Origin: Methanocorpusculum parvum
GTDB taxonomy: Archaea; Halobacteriota; Methanomicrobia; Methanomicrobiales; Methanocorpusculaceae
NCBI GenBank assembly: GCA_002287215.1
Contig: LMVO01000043.1
Span: 22,882-86,881 of the forward strand
Length of the DNA stretch: 64,000 nucleotides
Direction of reading: 5' to 3'
Below are positions 24,030 to 32,678 of this stretch, piece by piece. Under the pieces are notes generated by a model that saw only the letters and a program-made list of their open reading frames with translations, searched no databases and was not told where the DNA came from. The number at the start of each line of letters is the position of its first letter. The stretch's first letter is position 1. Position numbers and translations under genes: made by a program.

Positions 24030-25280
24030 ATGTTATGGCAGCCGCTTAATGTTGAGTCGTGGGTTTCGATGCGCCGCGGCTCATTGGCCGACGTAAAGGA
24101 ATCGGTCGAAGCAATAATCGGGGATGTGCGGAAAAATGGCGATGCGGCTCTTTTTGCGCTGACGGAAAAGTTCGATAAGCAGAAGCTTTCCTCGCTTCAA
24201 ATCTCGCAGGAAGCGATCGATGCGGCATATGATGAGGTCGATCCGGCCCTTGTCCAGGCGCTGATCGAGGCCGAGGCACGCATTAGCCGGTTCCATGAAC
24301 TTCAGATGGATAAATCGCTCTGGCTTGAGGAGACGGAACCGGGGATCACGCTTGGAGTGAAGACGACGCCGCTGGACCGTGTCGGCGCCTATATTCCCGG
24401 CGGACGGGCGGCGTATCCTTCCACGGTCCTTATGACAACCGTTGCGGCCCGCGTTGCCGGCGTTCCTGAGATCGTTCTTTGTACGCCGCCGCCGGTACAT
24501 CCGCTGACCCTTGTCGCTCTCGACATTGCCGGCGTGACGGAAGCCTACTCGATAGGCGGAGCCCAGGCAATTGCAGCGCTGGCTCTTGGAACGGAGACGA
24601 TCCGGCCGGTCCAGAAGATCGTCGGCCCGGGGAACGTGTTTGTTACCCAGGCAAAGATGCTGCTTCGCGAATATGCGGAGATCGACTTTCCGGCAGGTCC
24701 AAGCGAGATCGGCGTTCTTGCGGACGAGTCGGCAAATCCCGCGTTCATCGCAGCCGATATCCTTGCCCAGGCAGAGCATGATCCGAATGCCGCCTGCGTT
24801 CTGGTGACCTCGTCGGAACGGATCGCTCATGACGTCGGGACCGAGATCGAAAAGCAGATCGCGTCCGCCCCGCGCCGGGAGATTATGGAAAAAGCTCTGG
24901 CCCACTCAGGCTATGTGATCGCCGGGGATCAGGATCTTGCGATCGATCTGATGAATGAGATCGCTCCGGAGCATCTTTCGATCCAGACCGTCGATCCGCT
25001 GGCGACGCTTGGAAAGATCCGCCATGCCGGCTCGATCTTCATCGGCCCCTACACGCCGGTGGCCTGCGGGGATTATGCGTCCGGAACGAACCATGTTCTC
25101 CCTACTGCCGGCTATGCAAAGAGTTACTCGGCGCTGGACGTCCATCACTTTATGAAGCGTTCGCAGGTCCAGATGGTGACAAGGGACGGGCTGGATTCGA
25201 TCGGGGACATCATAGAACTTCTGGCCGGAGCTGAAGGACTTGCCGCCCATGCCGCGTCGGTAATGATCCGCCGGTCCTGA
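24030..25280 (+). CDS. hisD: Histidinol dehydrogenase
   Basis: Catalyses the last two steps of histidine synthesis, oxidising L-histidinol to L-histidine with two NAD. The 416-residue product shows the family blocks LDRVGAYIPGGRAAYPSTVL, the NAD site region GGAQAIAALALGTETI, IVGPGNVFVTQAK, the zinc and substrate segments DFPAGPSEIGVLAD and LAQAEHDPNA, and NEIAPEHLSIQT, followed by YASGTNHVLPT, where Glu and His act as catalytic base and zinc ligand. Length is normal. It stands apart from hisG-hisA-hisB at 50-52 kb, so histidine genes are scattered in this genome. T-runs directly after the stop probably end the transcript. Confidence 0.96.
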   Translation: MLWQPLNVESWVSMRRGSLADVKESVEAIIGDVRKNGDAALFALTEKFDKQKLSSLQISQEAIDAAYDEVDPALVQALIEAEARISRFHELQMDKSLWLEETEPGITLGVKTTPLDRVGAYIPGGRAAYPSTVLMTTVAARVAGVPEIVLCTPPPVHPLTLVALDIAGVTEAYSIGGAQAIAALALGTETIRPVQKIVGPGNVFVTQAKMLLREYAEIDFPAGPSEIGVLADESANPAFIAADILAQAEHDPNAACVLVTSSERIAHDVGTEIEKQIASAPRREIMEKALAHSGYVIAGDQDLAIDLMNEIAPEHLSIQTVDPLATLGKIRHAGSIFIGPYTPVACGDYASGTNHVLPTAGYAKSYSALDVHHFMKRSQVQMVTRDGLDSIGDIIELLAGAEGLAAHAASVMIRRS

Positions 25281-25299
25281 ACTTTTTTTTCTTTTTTTC
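25279..25299 (+). terminator. T-rich terminator after hisD
   Basis: Two T-runs of seven bases separated by a single C begin within a few bases of the hisD stop codon; archaeal RNA polymerase commonly terminates at such T-runs. Confidence 0.5.
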
Positions 25300-25385
25300 C
25301 AGCGCCTGGTGAAAGATACGTTTCACTGCCGACGAAACATCTGCTGAAAATAGATCCGCGTGTACAAATCCAAAAAATAAAGCAG

Positions 25386-25432
25386 AGCCGGCTTTTGGAG
25401 AAGTGAGAGAGTGCTTCTCCGGCCGGCCCTGT
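25386..25432. terminator. Imperfect hairpin downstream of fdhB
   Basis: GCCGGC and GGAGAAG pair with CTTCTCC and GCCGGC in an interrupted stem (about 25388-25427) located 35-80 nt past the fdhB stop on the minus strand. It lies between the convergent hisD and fdhB genes and may end or stabilise the fdh transcript. Confidence 0.45.
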
Positions 25433-25464
25433 AAATGGTTTTTTCCTGTAACTGCTGATGAAGA

Positions 25465-26709
25465 TTATTTCTCTTCGCCAAACACGTTCTCGTAGATCAT
25501 GTCCGAGCCGGTTGCATTCAGGCGGGCGCGCTCGTCGATTTCTTCGGCGAATGCAAGGACCGGGAGTTCCATGTCCATACCCGGTTTGTGACCGAACATC
25601 TTTTCAAGCTCGACCTGCTGGGCGTGCATGAAGAGTGAGTTCGGGATGTTCTGCGGGCAGATGTCTGTACACTGACCACAGTTGACACAGGAGTCGGCGA
25701 TGTGGGCGAATCTGATCATCTGGAACATGAAGTCCGGCGGGACCTGCCCTGGTCTGACAAGGTGGGGCTTCTTGGTGGAACACTCAACACAGTAGCAGAT
25801 CGGACAGTTTTCAATACAGCCGTAGCATTTAATGCAGCGGCCGGTCTCTGCCATGATGTATTTCAGACGGTCGGTGCCTTCACCGATCTCGGCAAACTGC
25901 GTTTCCTGGTTCTTCTTGCCCATCTTGATCATGACGTTTTCGATCTTGTCACGGATCTCGAGGCCTTTCTCTTCAGGTGCGGAGGTTGCAAGGACGCCTG
26001 CTTTGACAGCGCCGTCAAAGATCATTGCGCCTTTGTCGGAGCAGATCTCAACGAAGGTTGCCTTGCCGGCTTTCTCGCCGATAACACCCCAGTTACCGCA
26101 GACGATATCGGTCTGGCGGGGGATCTTGGTTTCGCAGCGCTGACAGTTCTTTCTCCGGCCAAGACCTTCCTCTTCGAGCTCATCGATCTTGATGCCTTTG
26201 TGCTGACCGTCTTTGGTCATGACGATGAACTGTCCCTTGTCGATCTCTTCTTTGACGACGTCGTTGGGGTCAATGCCGTATTTCTCGGTGATCATCTTGC
26301 GGGCGAGAACCGGTGAGACGGATCCTCCGCAGTTCAGACCGATCATGACGATGTTGTCAAGGTTGATCTGCTGGCGTTTTGCAAGCTCGTACATTGCCTT
26401 TGCGTCGCAGCCTTTGCAGGTGACGGCAAGTTTCATGTCTTTTGCACCGTTGAGGTACTTCTTGATGAGCTTGGGCAGCAGCAGGGTTCCGCAGTGGAGG
26501 GAACCGGCAGACTTTACGAGGTCAGCCGGATCGGTGATCACAACAGGTTCGGCATCGAAGACATCGGCGCCTTTCTGAACAGTGAGTACTGCATCGACGG
26601 TTTTGCTCTCAAGCAGGTACTTGAGGATTGAGGTTACTGCTCCGCCGCATTCGCCTTTGATATCGGATACGTTGGTCCATGCGTAGAACATATCGCCTTT
26701 TGCTGACAT
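25465..26709 (-). CDS. fdhB: F420-reducing formate dehydrogenase, beta subunit
   Basis: FdhB takes electrons from the FdhA molybdopterin site through Fe-S clusters and FAD to coenzyme F420. The 414 residues show an FrhB-like flavin/F420 domain (about 1-290: KGECGGAVTSILKYLLE, TCKGCDAKAMYELAKRQ, RRKNCQRCETKIPRQTDI) and a C-terminal ferredoxin-like part with clusters GRCIKCYGCIENCPICYC and SCVNCGQCTDICPQN. It starts 2 nt after the fdhA stop, so the two are translationally linked. F420H2 made here feeds methanogenesis and, under oxygen stress, the F420H2 oxidase at 4.6 kb. A formate transporter gene is not adjacent. Confidence 0.96.
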   Translation of the reverse strand: MSAKGDMFYAWTNVSDIKGECGGAVTSILKYLLESKTVDAVLTVQKGADVFDAEPVVITDPADLVKSAGSLHCGTLLLPKLIKKYLNGAKDMKLAVTCKGCDAKAMYELAKRQQINLDNIVMIGLNCGGSVSPVLARKMITEKYGIDPNDVVKEEIDKGQFIVMTKDGQHKGIKIDELEEEGLGRRKNCQRCETKIPRQTDIVCGNWGVIGEKAGKATFVEICSDKGAMIFDGAVKAGVLATSAPEEKGLEIRDKIENVMIKMGKKNQETQFAEIGEGTDRLKYIMAETGRCIKCYGCIENCPICYCVECSTKKPHLVRPGQVPPDFMFQMIRFAHIADSCVNCGQCTDICPQNIPNSLFMHAQQVELEKMFGHKPGMDMELPVLAFAEEIDERARLNATGSDMIYENVFGEEK

Positions 26710-26711
26710 TT

Positions 26712-28781
26712 TTAGGCCTCCTGGATCTTTTCAACTTTTACAGCACATGCCTTGAACTCCGGGATCTTACAGACCGGGTCGAGTGCATTGTTGGTCAGCA
26801 TGTTTGCTGCGCACTCAACGAAGTGGAAGGGCATGAACATGACGCCTTTCATGATGTCAGGGGTAACTCTTGCACCAACAACGACTTCGCCGCGGCGGGT
26901 CATTGCTTTGATCATTTCGCCGTCGGCAATACCGAGGTCGGCTGCATCTTCGGTGTTGATCTCGATCCATCCGGTCGGGACTTCGTGGTCAAGACTGCCG
27001 GATCTGCGGGTCATGGTACCGGTGTGCCAGTGCCACAGGCAGCGGCCGGTGGTAAGGATGAACGGATACTCTGCATCCGGAACTTCAGCAGGTGCTTTCC
27101 ATTCGCATGGGAAGAAGATTCCAAGTCCGTCCGGGTGGGAGAACTTAGCTCCGTGAAGGATCGGGGTTCCCGGGTGGGTCTCTTCGGGGCATGGCCAGTG
27201 GAGTGCTTCGGGTTTGTCGAGTCTCTCGTAGGTCATTCCGCGGTAGGACGGGGTGAGCATTCTCATTTCGTTGAAGACATCTTCGGAGGTCTTCCACGGG
27301 AACTGTGCTGCGTAGCCCATCTTTGCTGCGACCATTGCGATGATTTCCCAGTCGAGTTTTGCTTCTCCTGGCGGGTCCTGTGCCTTTCTCCATTTCTGGA
27401 CACGGCGTTCGGTCGAGGTCTGGGTTCCGTCACGTTCTGCATAGCAGGTTGCCGGAAGAACGACGTCTGCAAGCTCTGCGGTCTCAGTGAGGAAGATATC
27501 CTGGACAACCATGAACTCAACTGCCTCAAGGGCGTGTTTGACGTGGGTTAAGTCCGGGTCGGAAAGCATCGGGTTCTCACCCATGATGTAGAGTGCTTTG
27601 AGCTCTCCGGGCTTGTCGGTTAAGACATCCATCATGACAGTAACTTCGTAACCGTTCTTCGGTTCGCAGATACCATCCGGGAAGCCCCATGCATCTTCGA
27701 ACTTTTTGTGTGCTGCCGGGTCAGTGACCTTCTGGTATGCAGTGAAGCTGACGGGGAGTGCTCCCATATCGCAGGCTCCCTGCACATTGTTCTGTCCGCG
27801 AAGTGCGTTGACACCGGTTCCTGGGCGGCCGAGGTTGCCGCAGAGCATCTGGATGTTGGCGACAGAGTGAACGTTGTCGACACCGACTGTGTGCTGGGTG
27901 ATACCCATGGAATAGAGGATAGCAGTGGCGCCGGAGGTTCCGATCCACTCTGCTGCCTGCTTGAGCTGAGCTGCGGGGATGCCGGAGATCTTCTCGACAT
28001 TTTCAGGCGAGTAGGTGTCCTTCATGACGACTGCTTTCATTGCTTCGTACTCTTTTGTACGGTTTGCGATGAAGTCCTTGTTTTCCCAGCCGTTCTTGAT
28101 GATAAGCTGCATCAGACCGTTGAGGATTGCCACATCGGATCCGCTGCGGAACTGCATGTACAGATCTGCCTGCTTTCCGGTCGGCGTGAAACGCGGGTCG
28201 GCGTAGATGATCTTGGCGCCGTTCTTCTTGGCCATGGTGACACGGCGTCCGATCAGCGGGTGCTGTTCAAAGGTGTTGGAACCAAGAATAAAGAGACATT
28301 TTGACTTCTCGATATCGAGAATGCTGTTTGTCATTGCACCGGAGCCAAAAGAGGTTGCGAGACCGGCAACGGTGGAGGAGTGGCACAGACGTGCACAGTG
28401 GTCGATATGAGTCGTCTTGAACACACCACGGGCAAGCTTCATCAAAGCGTAGTTATCCTCATTAGAGGTTCTGGCGGATGAAAGACAGGCAATCTCGGAG
28501 GGTTTGAATGTCTTCATCTTCTGTGCGATGTAGTCGGTTGCTTCATCCCAGCTTGCCTGAACGAACTTTCCGTCCTTCTTGATCAGAGGGGTGGTAAGTC
28601 TGTCGGGGCTGTTGACGAACTCATGCGCATACATGCCTTTTGGACACAGTTTACCTTCGTTGACTGGTGAACGGGTGAAGGGAGTTACTCCTACGGTTTT
28701 TCCGTCACGGACAACGAGGTTGAATGAGCAGCCGGTTCCGCAGTACGGACAGGTTGTCGTTACATACTTCAAATCAGTCAT
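26712..28781 (-). CDS. fdhA: Formate dehydrogenase, alpha (catalytic) subunit, Cys type
   Basis: The catalytic subunit oxidises formate to CO2 at a molybdenum or tungsten bis-molybdopterin site. The 689-residue product carries a [4Fe-4S] cluster with Cys11, Cys14, Cys18 and Cys46, then the active-site block HIDHCARLCHSSTVAG in which Cys133 is the metal ligand followed by the catalytic His134. Many formate dehydrogenases have selenocysteine at this place; the codon here is an ordinary Cys codon. The C-terminal molybdopterin-binding domain contains FILTTGRCLWHWHTGTMTRR. The start is preceded by a GAGGT ribosome-binding site. Metal supply is probably provided by the transporter at 29.9-32.6 kb. 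Confidence 0.97.
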   Translation of the reverse strand: MTDLKYVTTTCPYCGTGCSFNLVVRDGKTVGVTPFTRSPVNEGKLCPKGMYAHEFVNSPDRLTTPLIKKDGKFVQASWDEATDYIAQKMKTFKPSEIACLSSARTSNEDNYALMKLARGVFKTTHIDHCARLCHSSTVAGLATSFGSGAMTNSILDIEKSKCLFILGSNTFEQHPLIGRRVTMAKKNGAKIIYADPRFTPTGKQADLYMQFRSGSDVAILNGLMQLIIKNGWENKDFIANRTKEYEAMKAVVMKDTYSPENVEKISGIPAAQLKQAAEWIGTSGATAILYSMGITQHTVGVDNVHSVANIQMLCGNLGRPGTGVNALRGQNNVQGACDMGALPVSFTAYQKVTDPAAHKKFEDAWGFPDGICEPKNGYEVTVMMDVLTDKPGELKALYIMGENPMLSDPDLTHVKHALEAVEFMVVQDIFLTETAELADVVLPATCYAERDGTQTSTERRVQKWRKAQDPPGEAKLDWEIIAMVAAKMGYAAQFPWKTSEDVFNEMRMLTPSYRGMTYERLDKPEALHWPCPEETHPGTPILHGAKFSHPDGLGIFFPCEWKAPAEVPDAEYPFILTTGRCLWHWHTGTMTRRSGSLDHEVPTGWIEINTEDAADLGIADGEMIKAMTRRGEVVVGARVTPDIMKGVMFMPFHFVECAANMLTNNALDPVCKIPEFKACAVKVEKIQEA

Positions 28782-29199
28782 TTGTAAAACCTCATATGAA
28801 TATAGGTTTGAAACTGCGCATATTAACCTTCATGCCGAACTGGTATTATAAGTTAACATTAACTATTGTTAGTTTACCTGCTAACAAAACACCCTTTCAA
28901 AATCTAAAATATATTTACAAAAATAAATTATAAACACAAATGTTTGATTATCAATATACGGTCAAATTGGGCCGGTTTTGTCAATACGCGCAATATAATG
29001 GCGAATTCCAGATTTCAAAGCGGACAAAGAATATTGGGATTTATCGAAATTCAGGGAATTTGCCGCGGTTTCAAATATTTTTGTGATTATTATCGGTGGG
29101 TTTGGCAAATTCAGGGTGCGCCGCATGCCAATCAGCTGATTTTATTTTATCATGCAGGATAAAAGGGTTATTATAGTATTCAGGTAATAAATTATCTTT
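28782..29199. promoter_or_regulatory. Divergent control region between fdhA and tfx
   Basis: This 418-bp AT-rich gap holds no gene. On the minus strand a TATA-like TTATAATAC (28843-28852) serves fdhA with a leader of about 40 nt. Just upstream of it, GTTAACATT (28852-28860) begins a cluster of related words (ATTAAC, TTGTTAG, GCTAAC) reaching to 28885. Nearer tfx an inverted pair, GGGAATTTGCC (about 29053-29063) and GGCAAATTC (about 29104-29112), could form a hairpin or a two-site operator. A TATA-like TTATTATAGTAT (about 29169-29180) precedes the tfx start. Confidence 0.55.
28852..28885. promoter_or_regulatory. GTTAACATT motif cluster at the fdhA promoter
   Basis: GTTAACATT overlaps the upstream side of the fdhA TATA element. 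The same 9-mer occurs at 29823-29831 before the tungstate-binding protein gene, suggesting a shared regulator. A partly matching word (AACATTAAC) also occurs upstream of the UbiB-like gene near 6016, so specificity is not proven. Confidence 0.4.
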
Positions 29200-29604
29200 G
29201 TGCCCAAACCTCTCCTTACTGATCGTCAAAAGATGGTGATTCAATACCGTAAGGATGGTTTGACCCAGCAGGAGATCGCCGATCTTCTGCAGACAACCAG
29301 ATCAAATATCAGTCTGATCCAAAAATCTGCAAATGAAAACATCCGCCTGGCCAAAGAGGCCCTGGCATATGTGTACTCTCAGAACTCCACGCTGGTATGC
29401 ACCCTTTCTGCAGGCAGCGAACTGACACGGGAAGCCTACACAATATATAAATCAGCCCGTCAGCTCAATATCAAAGTCCAGTATGATACCAGTGCACTGA
29501 TCAATCGGATCATGCTCGCGGTCCCGGAAAAGCTTGCAGGGACCATAGTTAAAGAAGATATCAATCTCTATCTCAATCCCACCGGGATCATCTACGTGTA
29601 CTGA
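29200..29604 (+). CDS. Tfx-family DNA-binding protein
   Basis: Tfx was described in Methanothermobacter as a protein that binds the promoter of the molybdenum formylmethanofuran dehydrogenase genes. The 134-residue product has an N-terminal helix-turn-helix (LLTDRQKMVIQYRKDGLTQQ then EIADLLQTTRSNISLIQKSA), a short helix and a C-terminal beta domain ending ININLYLNPTGIIYVY-like in character. The gene uses a GTG start at 29200 with no good ribosome-binding site and a TATA-like element about 25 bp upstream, so the transcript may be leaderless. It lies between fdhAB and a tungstate transporter, both tied to Mo/W enzymes, which supports a metal- or formate-linked regulatory role. Confidence 0.88.
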   Translation: MPKPLLTDRQKMVIQYRKDGLTQQEIADLLQTTRSNISLIQKSANENIRLAKEALAYVYSQNSTLVCTLSAGSELTREAYTIYKSARQLNIKVQYDTSALINRIMLAVPEKLAGTIVKEDINLYLNPTGIIYVY

Positions 29605-29685
29605 TCCTGCGGCAAAAACGCTATTTTACGACTCACTCTTCTGAAAACAAAAGTATGCGCTGCTGATGGATCGGGGAGAAATCCG

Positions 29686-29699
29686 GCGGTTGAGACCGC
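29686..29699 (+). other. Small hairpin between tfx and tupA
   Basis: GCGGT-TGAG-ACCGC, a perfect 5-bp stem with a 4-nt loop, 82 nt after the tfx stop. No T-run follows, so it is not a classical terminator. Confidence 0.3.
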
Positions 29700-29715
29700 G
29701 AGGCTTTGAACCACG

Positions 29716-29831
29716 CTGATATAACAACTGGTTATCAGAATCAACAATCATTAATGATCTCTAACAATGCCAAATTTATTCTAAAATTTAGAAATATTTT
29801 CAAAAAATTATTCATAAATCCGGTTAACATT
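29716..29831 (+). promoter_or_regulatory. Palindrome-rich upstream region of the tungstate transporter operon
   Basis: Four symmetric or shared words lie in 116 bp: CTGATA-TAAC/GTTATCAG (29716-29738, imperfect), the perfect palindrome ATCATTAATGAT (29747-29758), the 15-bp palindrome TTCTAAA-A-TTTAGAA (29779-29793), and GTTAACATT (29823-29831), which is also present at the fdhA promoter. A TATA-like CTTATTTATTGG (about 29851-29862) is 25-35 bp before the tupA start at 29886, so all four are in a suitable position for activator or repressor binding. Confidence 0.45.
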
Positions 29832-29885
29832 GATGCAGTGTTTTCACAACCTTATTTATTGGCTGCCTGATATAAATTACAATGT

Positions 29886-30824
29886 ATGAAAAAATTAGTG
29901 TCCGTAATGGGCGTATTCCTCATTCTCTTTGCAGTGATCTTTGCAGCAGGATGTGTGACCGCCGATCAGCAGGAGCCCACGCAGCTCAAAATAGCGACCA
30001 CCACTTCGCTTTATGATACGGGACTTCTGGACGCCGTCCAGGATTATTATCTGAAAAAGTTCAATGTTGATCTTCTGATCACATCCCAGGGTACTGGAAA
30101 AGCTATAGCCTCCGCCAAAAATGGTGATGTAGATGTACTTCTCGTCCACTCTCCGGCTCAGGAAGCAGCATTTATCGATGAAGGATATGGTGTCAATCAC
30201 CGGGGCATTGCCTACAACTACTTCGTCATCGTCGGACCCGCAGCCGATCCCGCAGGTATCGCCGGCATGACTCCTGAAGAAGGAGTTGCCAAACTCAAAG
30301 AACTCGGCGAAGCAGGCACATCCGGCATCGTCTTTATTTCCCGCGGCGACAACTCAGGTACCCACTCTGCAGAAAAGGCCATCTGGAAATCCGCAGGATT
30401 CAACTACACCGCCCAGATCACCGGATCCGGACCCTGGTACAAAGAGACCGGTGCCGGTATGGGCGACTCCCTGACCACTGCAGGTCAGCTTGGCGCATAC
30501 ATCCTTACTGACGAAGCAACCTATCTTGCCTACAAGAAGAACAACAACCTTCCGCTCGAGATCATCATCGATGAAGGCACAACCCTTCTGAACAGATACA
30601 CCGTCATGACCATCAGCCCGGAAAAGTTCCCGAACACCAATCTGGTTGACGCAACTGCCTTCACCAACTGGCTGATCTCCGCAGACGGACAGAACTTCAT
30701 CGGCGCCTTTGGTGTCGAGACCTATGGTAAAGCTCTCTTCACGCCGATGAGCACATTAAAGGACAGCACTCTTCCGCCGTTCAACATCGACTGTAAAACT
30801 CCCGTAGTTGCACCGTCCGCTTAA
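29886..30824 (+). CDS. tupA: Tungstate ABC transporter, substrate-binding lipoprotein
   Basis: TupA-type proteins bind tungstate outside the cell with very high affinity. The 312-residue product starts with a lipoprotein-type signal (MKKLVSVMGVFLILFAVIFA, then AGC as lipobox with Cys22), followed by the family signature ATTTSLYDTGLLDAVQDYY, the anion-binding segment SQGTGKAIASAKNGDVDVLL, HSPAQEAAF and SRGDNSGTHSAEKAIWK. This pattern belongs to TupA rather than ModA or WtpA. The permease gene follows after 51 nt. Tungstate or molybdate would be used for the formylmethanofuran and formate dehydrogenases of the cell. Confidence 0.93.
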   Translation: MKKLVSVMGVFLILFAVIFAAGCVTADQQEPTQLKIATTTSLYDTGLLDAVQDYYLKKFNVDLLITSQGTGKAIASAKNGDVDVLLVHSPAQEAAFIDEGYGVNHRGIAYNYFVIVGPAADPAGIAGMTPEEGVAKLKELGEAGTSGIVFISRGDNSGTHSAEKAIWKSAGFNYTAQITGSGPWYKETGAGMGDSLTTAGQLGAYILTDEATYLAYKKNNNLPLEIIIDEGTTLLNRYTVMTISPEKFPNTNLVDATAFTNWLISADGQNFIGAFGVETYGKALFTPMSTLKDSTLPPFNIDCKTPVVAPSA

Positions 30825-30875
30825 GAACACAACCCAATCTTTTTTTTTAATCTATACCGCATAGGATAATCACAC

Positions 30876-31583
30876 ATGGGAGAGATCAGCGACGGATTTA
30901 TCGAAGCCGTAACACTTATCGTTACTTTGAACCCGGAGATCCTGGAAATTGCCGGCAGAAGTCTGTATGTTTCCGTTGCGGCAACCCTGGTCGCGGCGCT
31001 GGTCGCCATCCCTCTTGGCGCTCTTATTTATTATTATGATTTCCGCGGCAAACGTGCCGTGATCAATATCGTCCAGACCTTATATGCTCTGCCGACCGTG
31101 ATCGTCGGACTGCTGGTCTATCTTCTTGTCTCCTATTCAGGACCCCTCGGCTCCTTAAATCTCCTCTATACGACCAATGCGATGATCATTGCCCAGGTCA
31201 TTTTAGTCTCCCCGCTGATCATCGGATTCACGGTTGCCGGCCTTACGGGTCTGGATAAAGAGATGAAATACACCACCCTGGCCCTGAATGCACGCGCCTA
31301 CCGCGCCCTGCTGACCCTGGTGCGGGAAGCGAAGTTTGCCATCCTTTCTGCAGTCGTGCTGGCATTTGGCCGGGCGATCGCCGAAGTCGGGGCCGTGATG
31401 ATGGTTGGAGGAAACATCCGGCACTTTACCCGGACCCTGACGACCGCCATCACGCTCAATACCTCTATGGGGGACTTTGCCATGTCGATAGCGTTGGGAA
31501 TTATCCTGCTGACGATCGCCCTGATCGTAAACCTCGGTGTCAATGTACTTCAGCATTATAACGGGAGGGTGAAGGATGAGTGA
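30876..31583 (+). CDS. tupB: Tungstate ABC transporter, permease
   Basis: The 235-residue membrane protein is the transmembrane subunit of the tungstate importer. It has about six hydrophobic helices and the permease-ATPase contact loop with the pattern LALNARAYRALLTLVREAKF around residues 135-155, in the position of the EAA motif, followed by VLAFGRAIAEVGAVMMVGGN, which closely fits TupB proteins. It overlaps the ATPase gene by 8 nt, and the three transporter genes form one operon. Confidence 0.93.
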   Translation: MGEISDGFIEAVTLIVTLNPEILEIAGRSLYVSVAATLVAALVAIPLGALIYYYDFRGKRAVINIVQTLYALPTVIVGLLVYLLVSYSGPLGSLNLLYTTNAMIIAQVILVSPLIIGFTVAGLTGLDKEMKYTTLALNARAYRALLTLVREAKFAILSAVVLAFGRAIAEVGAVMMVGGNIRHFTRTLTTAITLNTSMGDFAMSIALGIILLTIALIVNLGVNVLQHYNGRVKDE

Positions 31584-32643
31584 AGATATCCTTACCGTCC
31601 GCGGTCTTGCAAAAAGCTACAGCAAAAAAGAGGTCGTCCGCCCCCTGGACCTCTCGGTGAAAAAAGGCGAGATACTGGCGATCATCGGACCATCCGGCGC
31701 CGGAAAAAGTACGCTGATGCGGATGATGGATACGATCGAACCGCCTTCACAGGGGGAGATGTGCATCTTCGGTGAACCCGTAACCAAACACTCGGTGCAC
31801 AGGATACGGGGAAGGATGGGGATGCTGTTTCAAAAGACGGTGCTGTTTGACCGGACCGTCGCTGAAAATGTCGAACTGGGTCTTTCATACCGGCATCTGC
31901 CTAAAATAGAGAGGGGAGAGAGGGTCGCCGCGATCCTGGAACATATGGGTCTGAGCCGGTTTGCAGAACGCGGGGCACGTACCCTTTCAGGCGGCGAAGG
32001 TCAGCGTATCTCATTTGCCCGCGTCCTGGTGACCCGGCCGGAGATCCTGTTTCTGGATGAACCAACGGCAAATCTGGATCCGGTCTCGACCCGGATCCTG
32101 GAAGAGATGATCATCCGGGAAAACCGGGAAAACAAGACGACAATCATCATCAACACCCATGATCAGGCTCAGGGTCAGCGGCTCGCCGACCGGATCGCCG
32201 TGATGATGGACGGGACATTCGTCCAGATCGGATCGGCTGATGAAGTGTTTTATCATCCAATCAGCGGGAAGGTGGCAAAGTTCGTCGGGATTCAAAACAT
32301 CTTCACCGGTCATGTCAGAGACGGGGAGGTCGTATCTTCTCAGGTCAGCTTCTGTCAGGTCCCCGTATCATTGGCGGGGAACGTGCAGAACGTGCAGATC
32401 ATGCTGCGCGCCGAAGACATCGCTCTTTCGAAAACAGGGATCACGGGAGACCGGAGATCCGTGTCAGGCGTCGTCATCTCATCGGCCAGGTCAGGGGCTT
32501 TTCTGGAGGTCAGTGTGAATGCCGGCTGTCTTTTCACGGTCATCGTGCCGTTCAGACAGACCGGGGATGTGTATGCTCCCGGGGAACGTGTCTGGATCGG
32601 CTGGCGGTCTGATGTGGTCCATGTGATACCCGATACATCATAA
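31576..32643 (+). CDS. tupC: Tungstate ABC transporter, ATP-binding subunit
   Basis: The 355-residue ATPase drives tungstate import. It has Walker A GPSGAGKST (about 40-48), the Q-loop region MLFQKTVLFD, the ABC signature LSGGEGQRIS, Walker B ILFLDEPTANLD and the switch His in INTHDQAQG. Residues after about 240 form a C-terminal regulatory domain containing VMLRAEDIALS-like strands of the TOBE/MOP fold, which in molybdate systems binds the oxyanion and inhibits transport. That extension is longer than in minimal TupC proteins, so feedback control by metal is possible. It overlaps tupB by 8 nt and is followed 35 nt later by a small winged-helix gene. Confidence 0.93.
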   Translation: MSEDILTVRGLAKSYSKKEVVRPLDLSVKKGEILAIIGPSGAGKSTLMRMMDTIEPPSQGEMCIFGEPVTKHSVHRIRGRMGMLFQKTVLFDRTVAENVELGLSYRHLPKIERGERVAAILEHMGLSRFAERGARTLSGGEGQRISFARVLVTRPEILFLDEPTANLDPVSTRILEEMIIRENRENKTTIIINTHDQAQGQRLADRIAVMMDGTFVQIGSADEVFYHPISGKVAKFVGIQNIFTGHVRDGEVVSSQVSFCQVPVSLAGNVQNVQIMLRAEDIALSKTGITGDRRSVSGVVISSARSGAFLEVSVNAGCLFTVIVPFRQTGDVYAPGERVWIGWRSDVVHVIPDTS

Positions 32644-32678
32644 CCATCAAGAGGACAGCGTGTCAATATACTATTCAG

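Noticed and set aside
28380..28390. Selenocysteine in FdhA
   Set aside because: The codon at the active-site position (residue 133) is a normal Cys codon and the frame has no internal TGA.
29660..29722. Possible C/D box small RNA (TGATGG and CTGA words)
   Set aside because: The C box is poor, no internal C'/D' pair is clear, and the words can be explained by chance.
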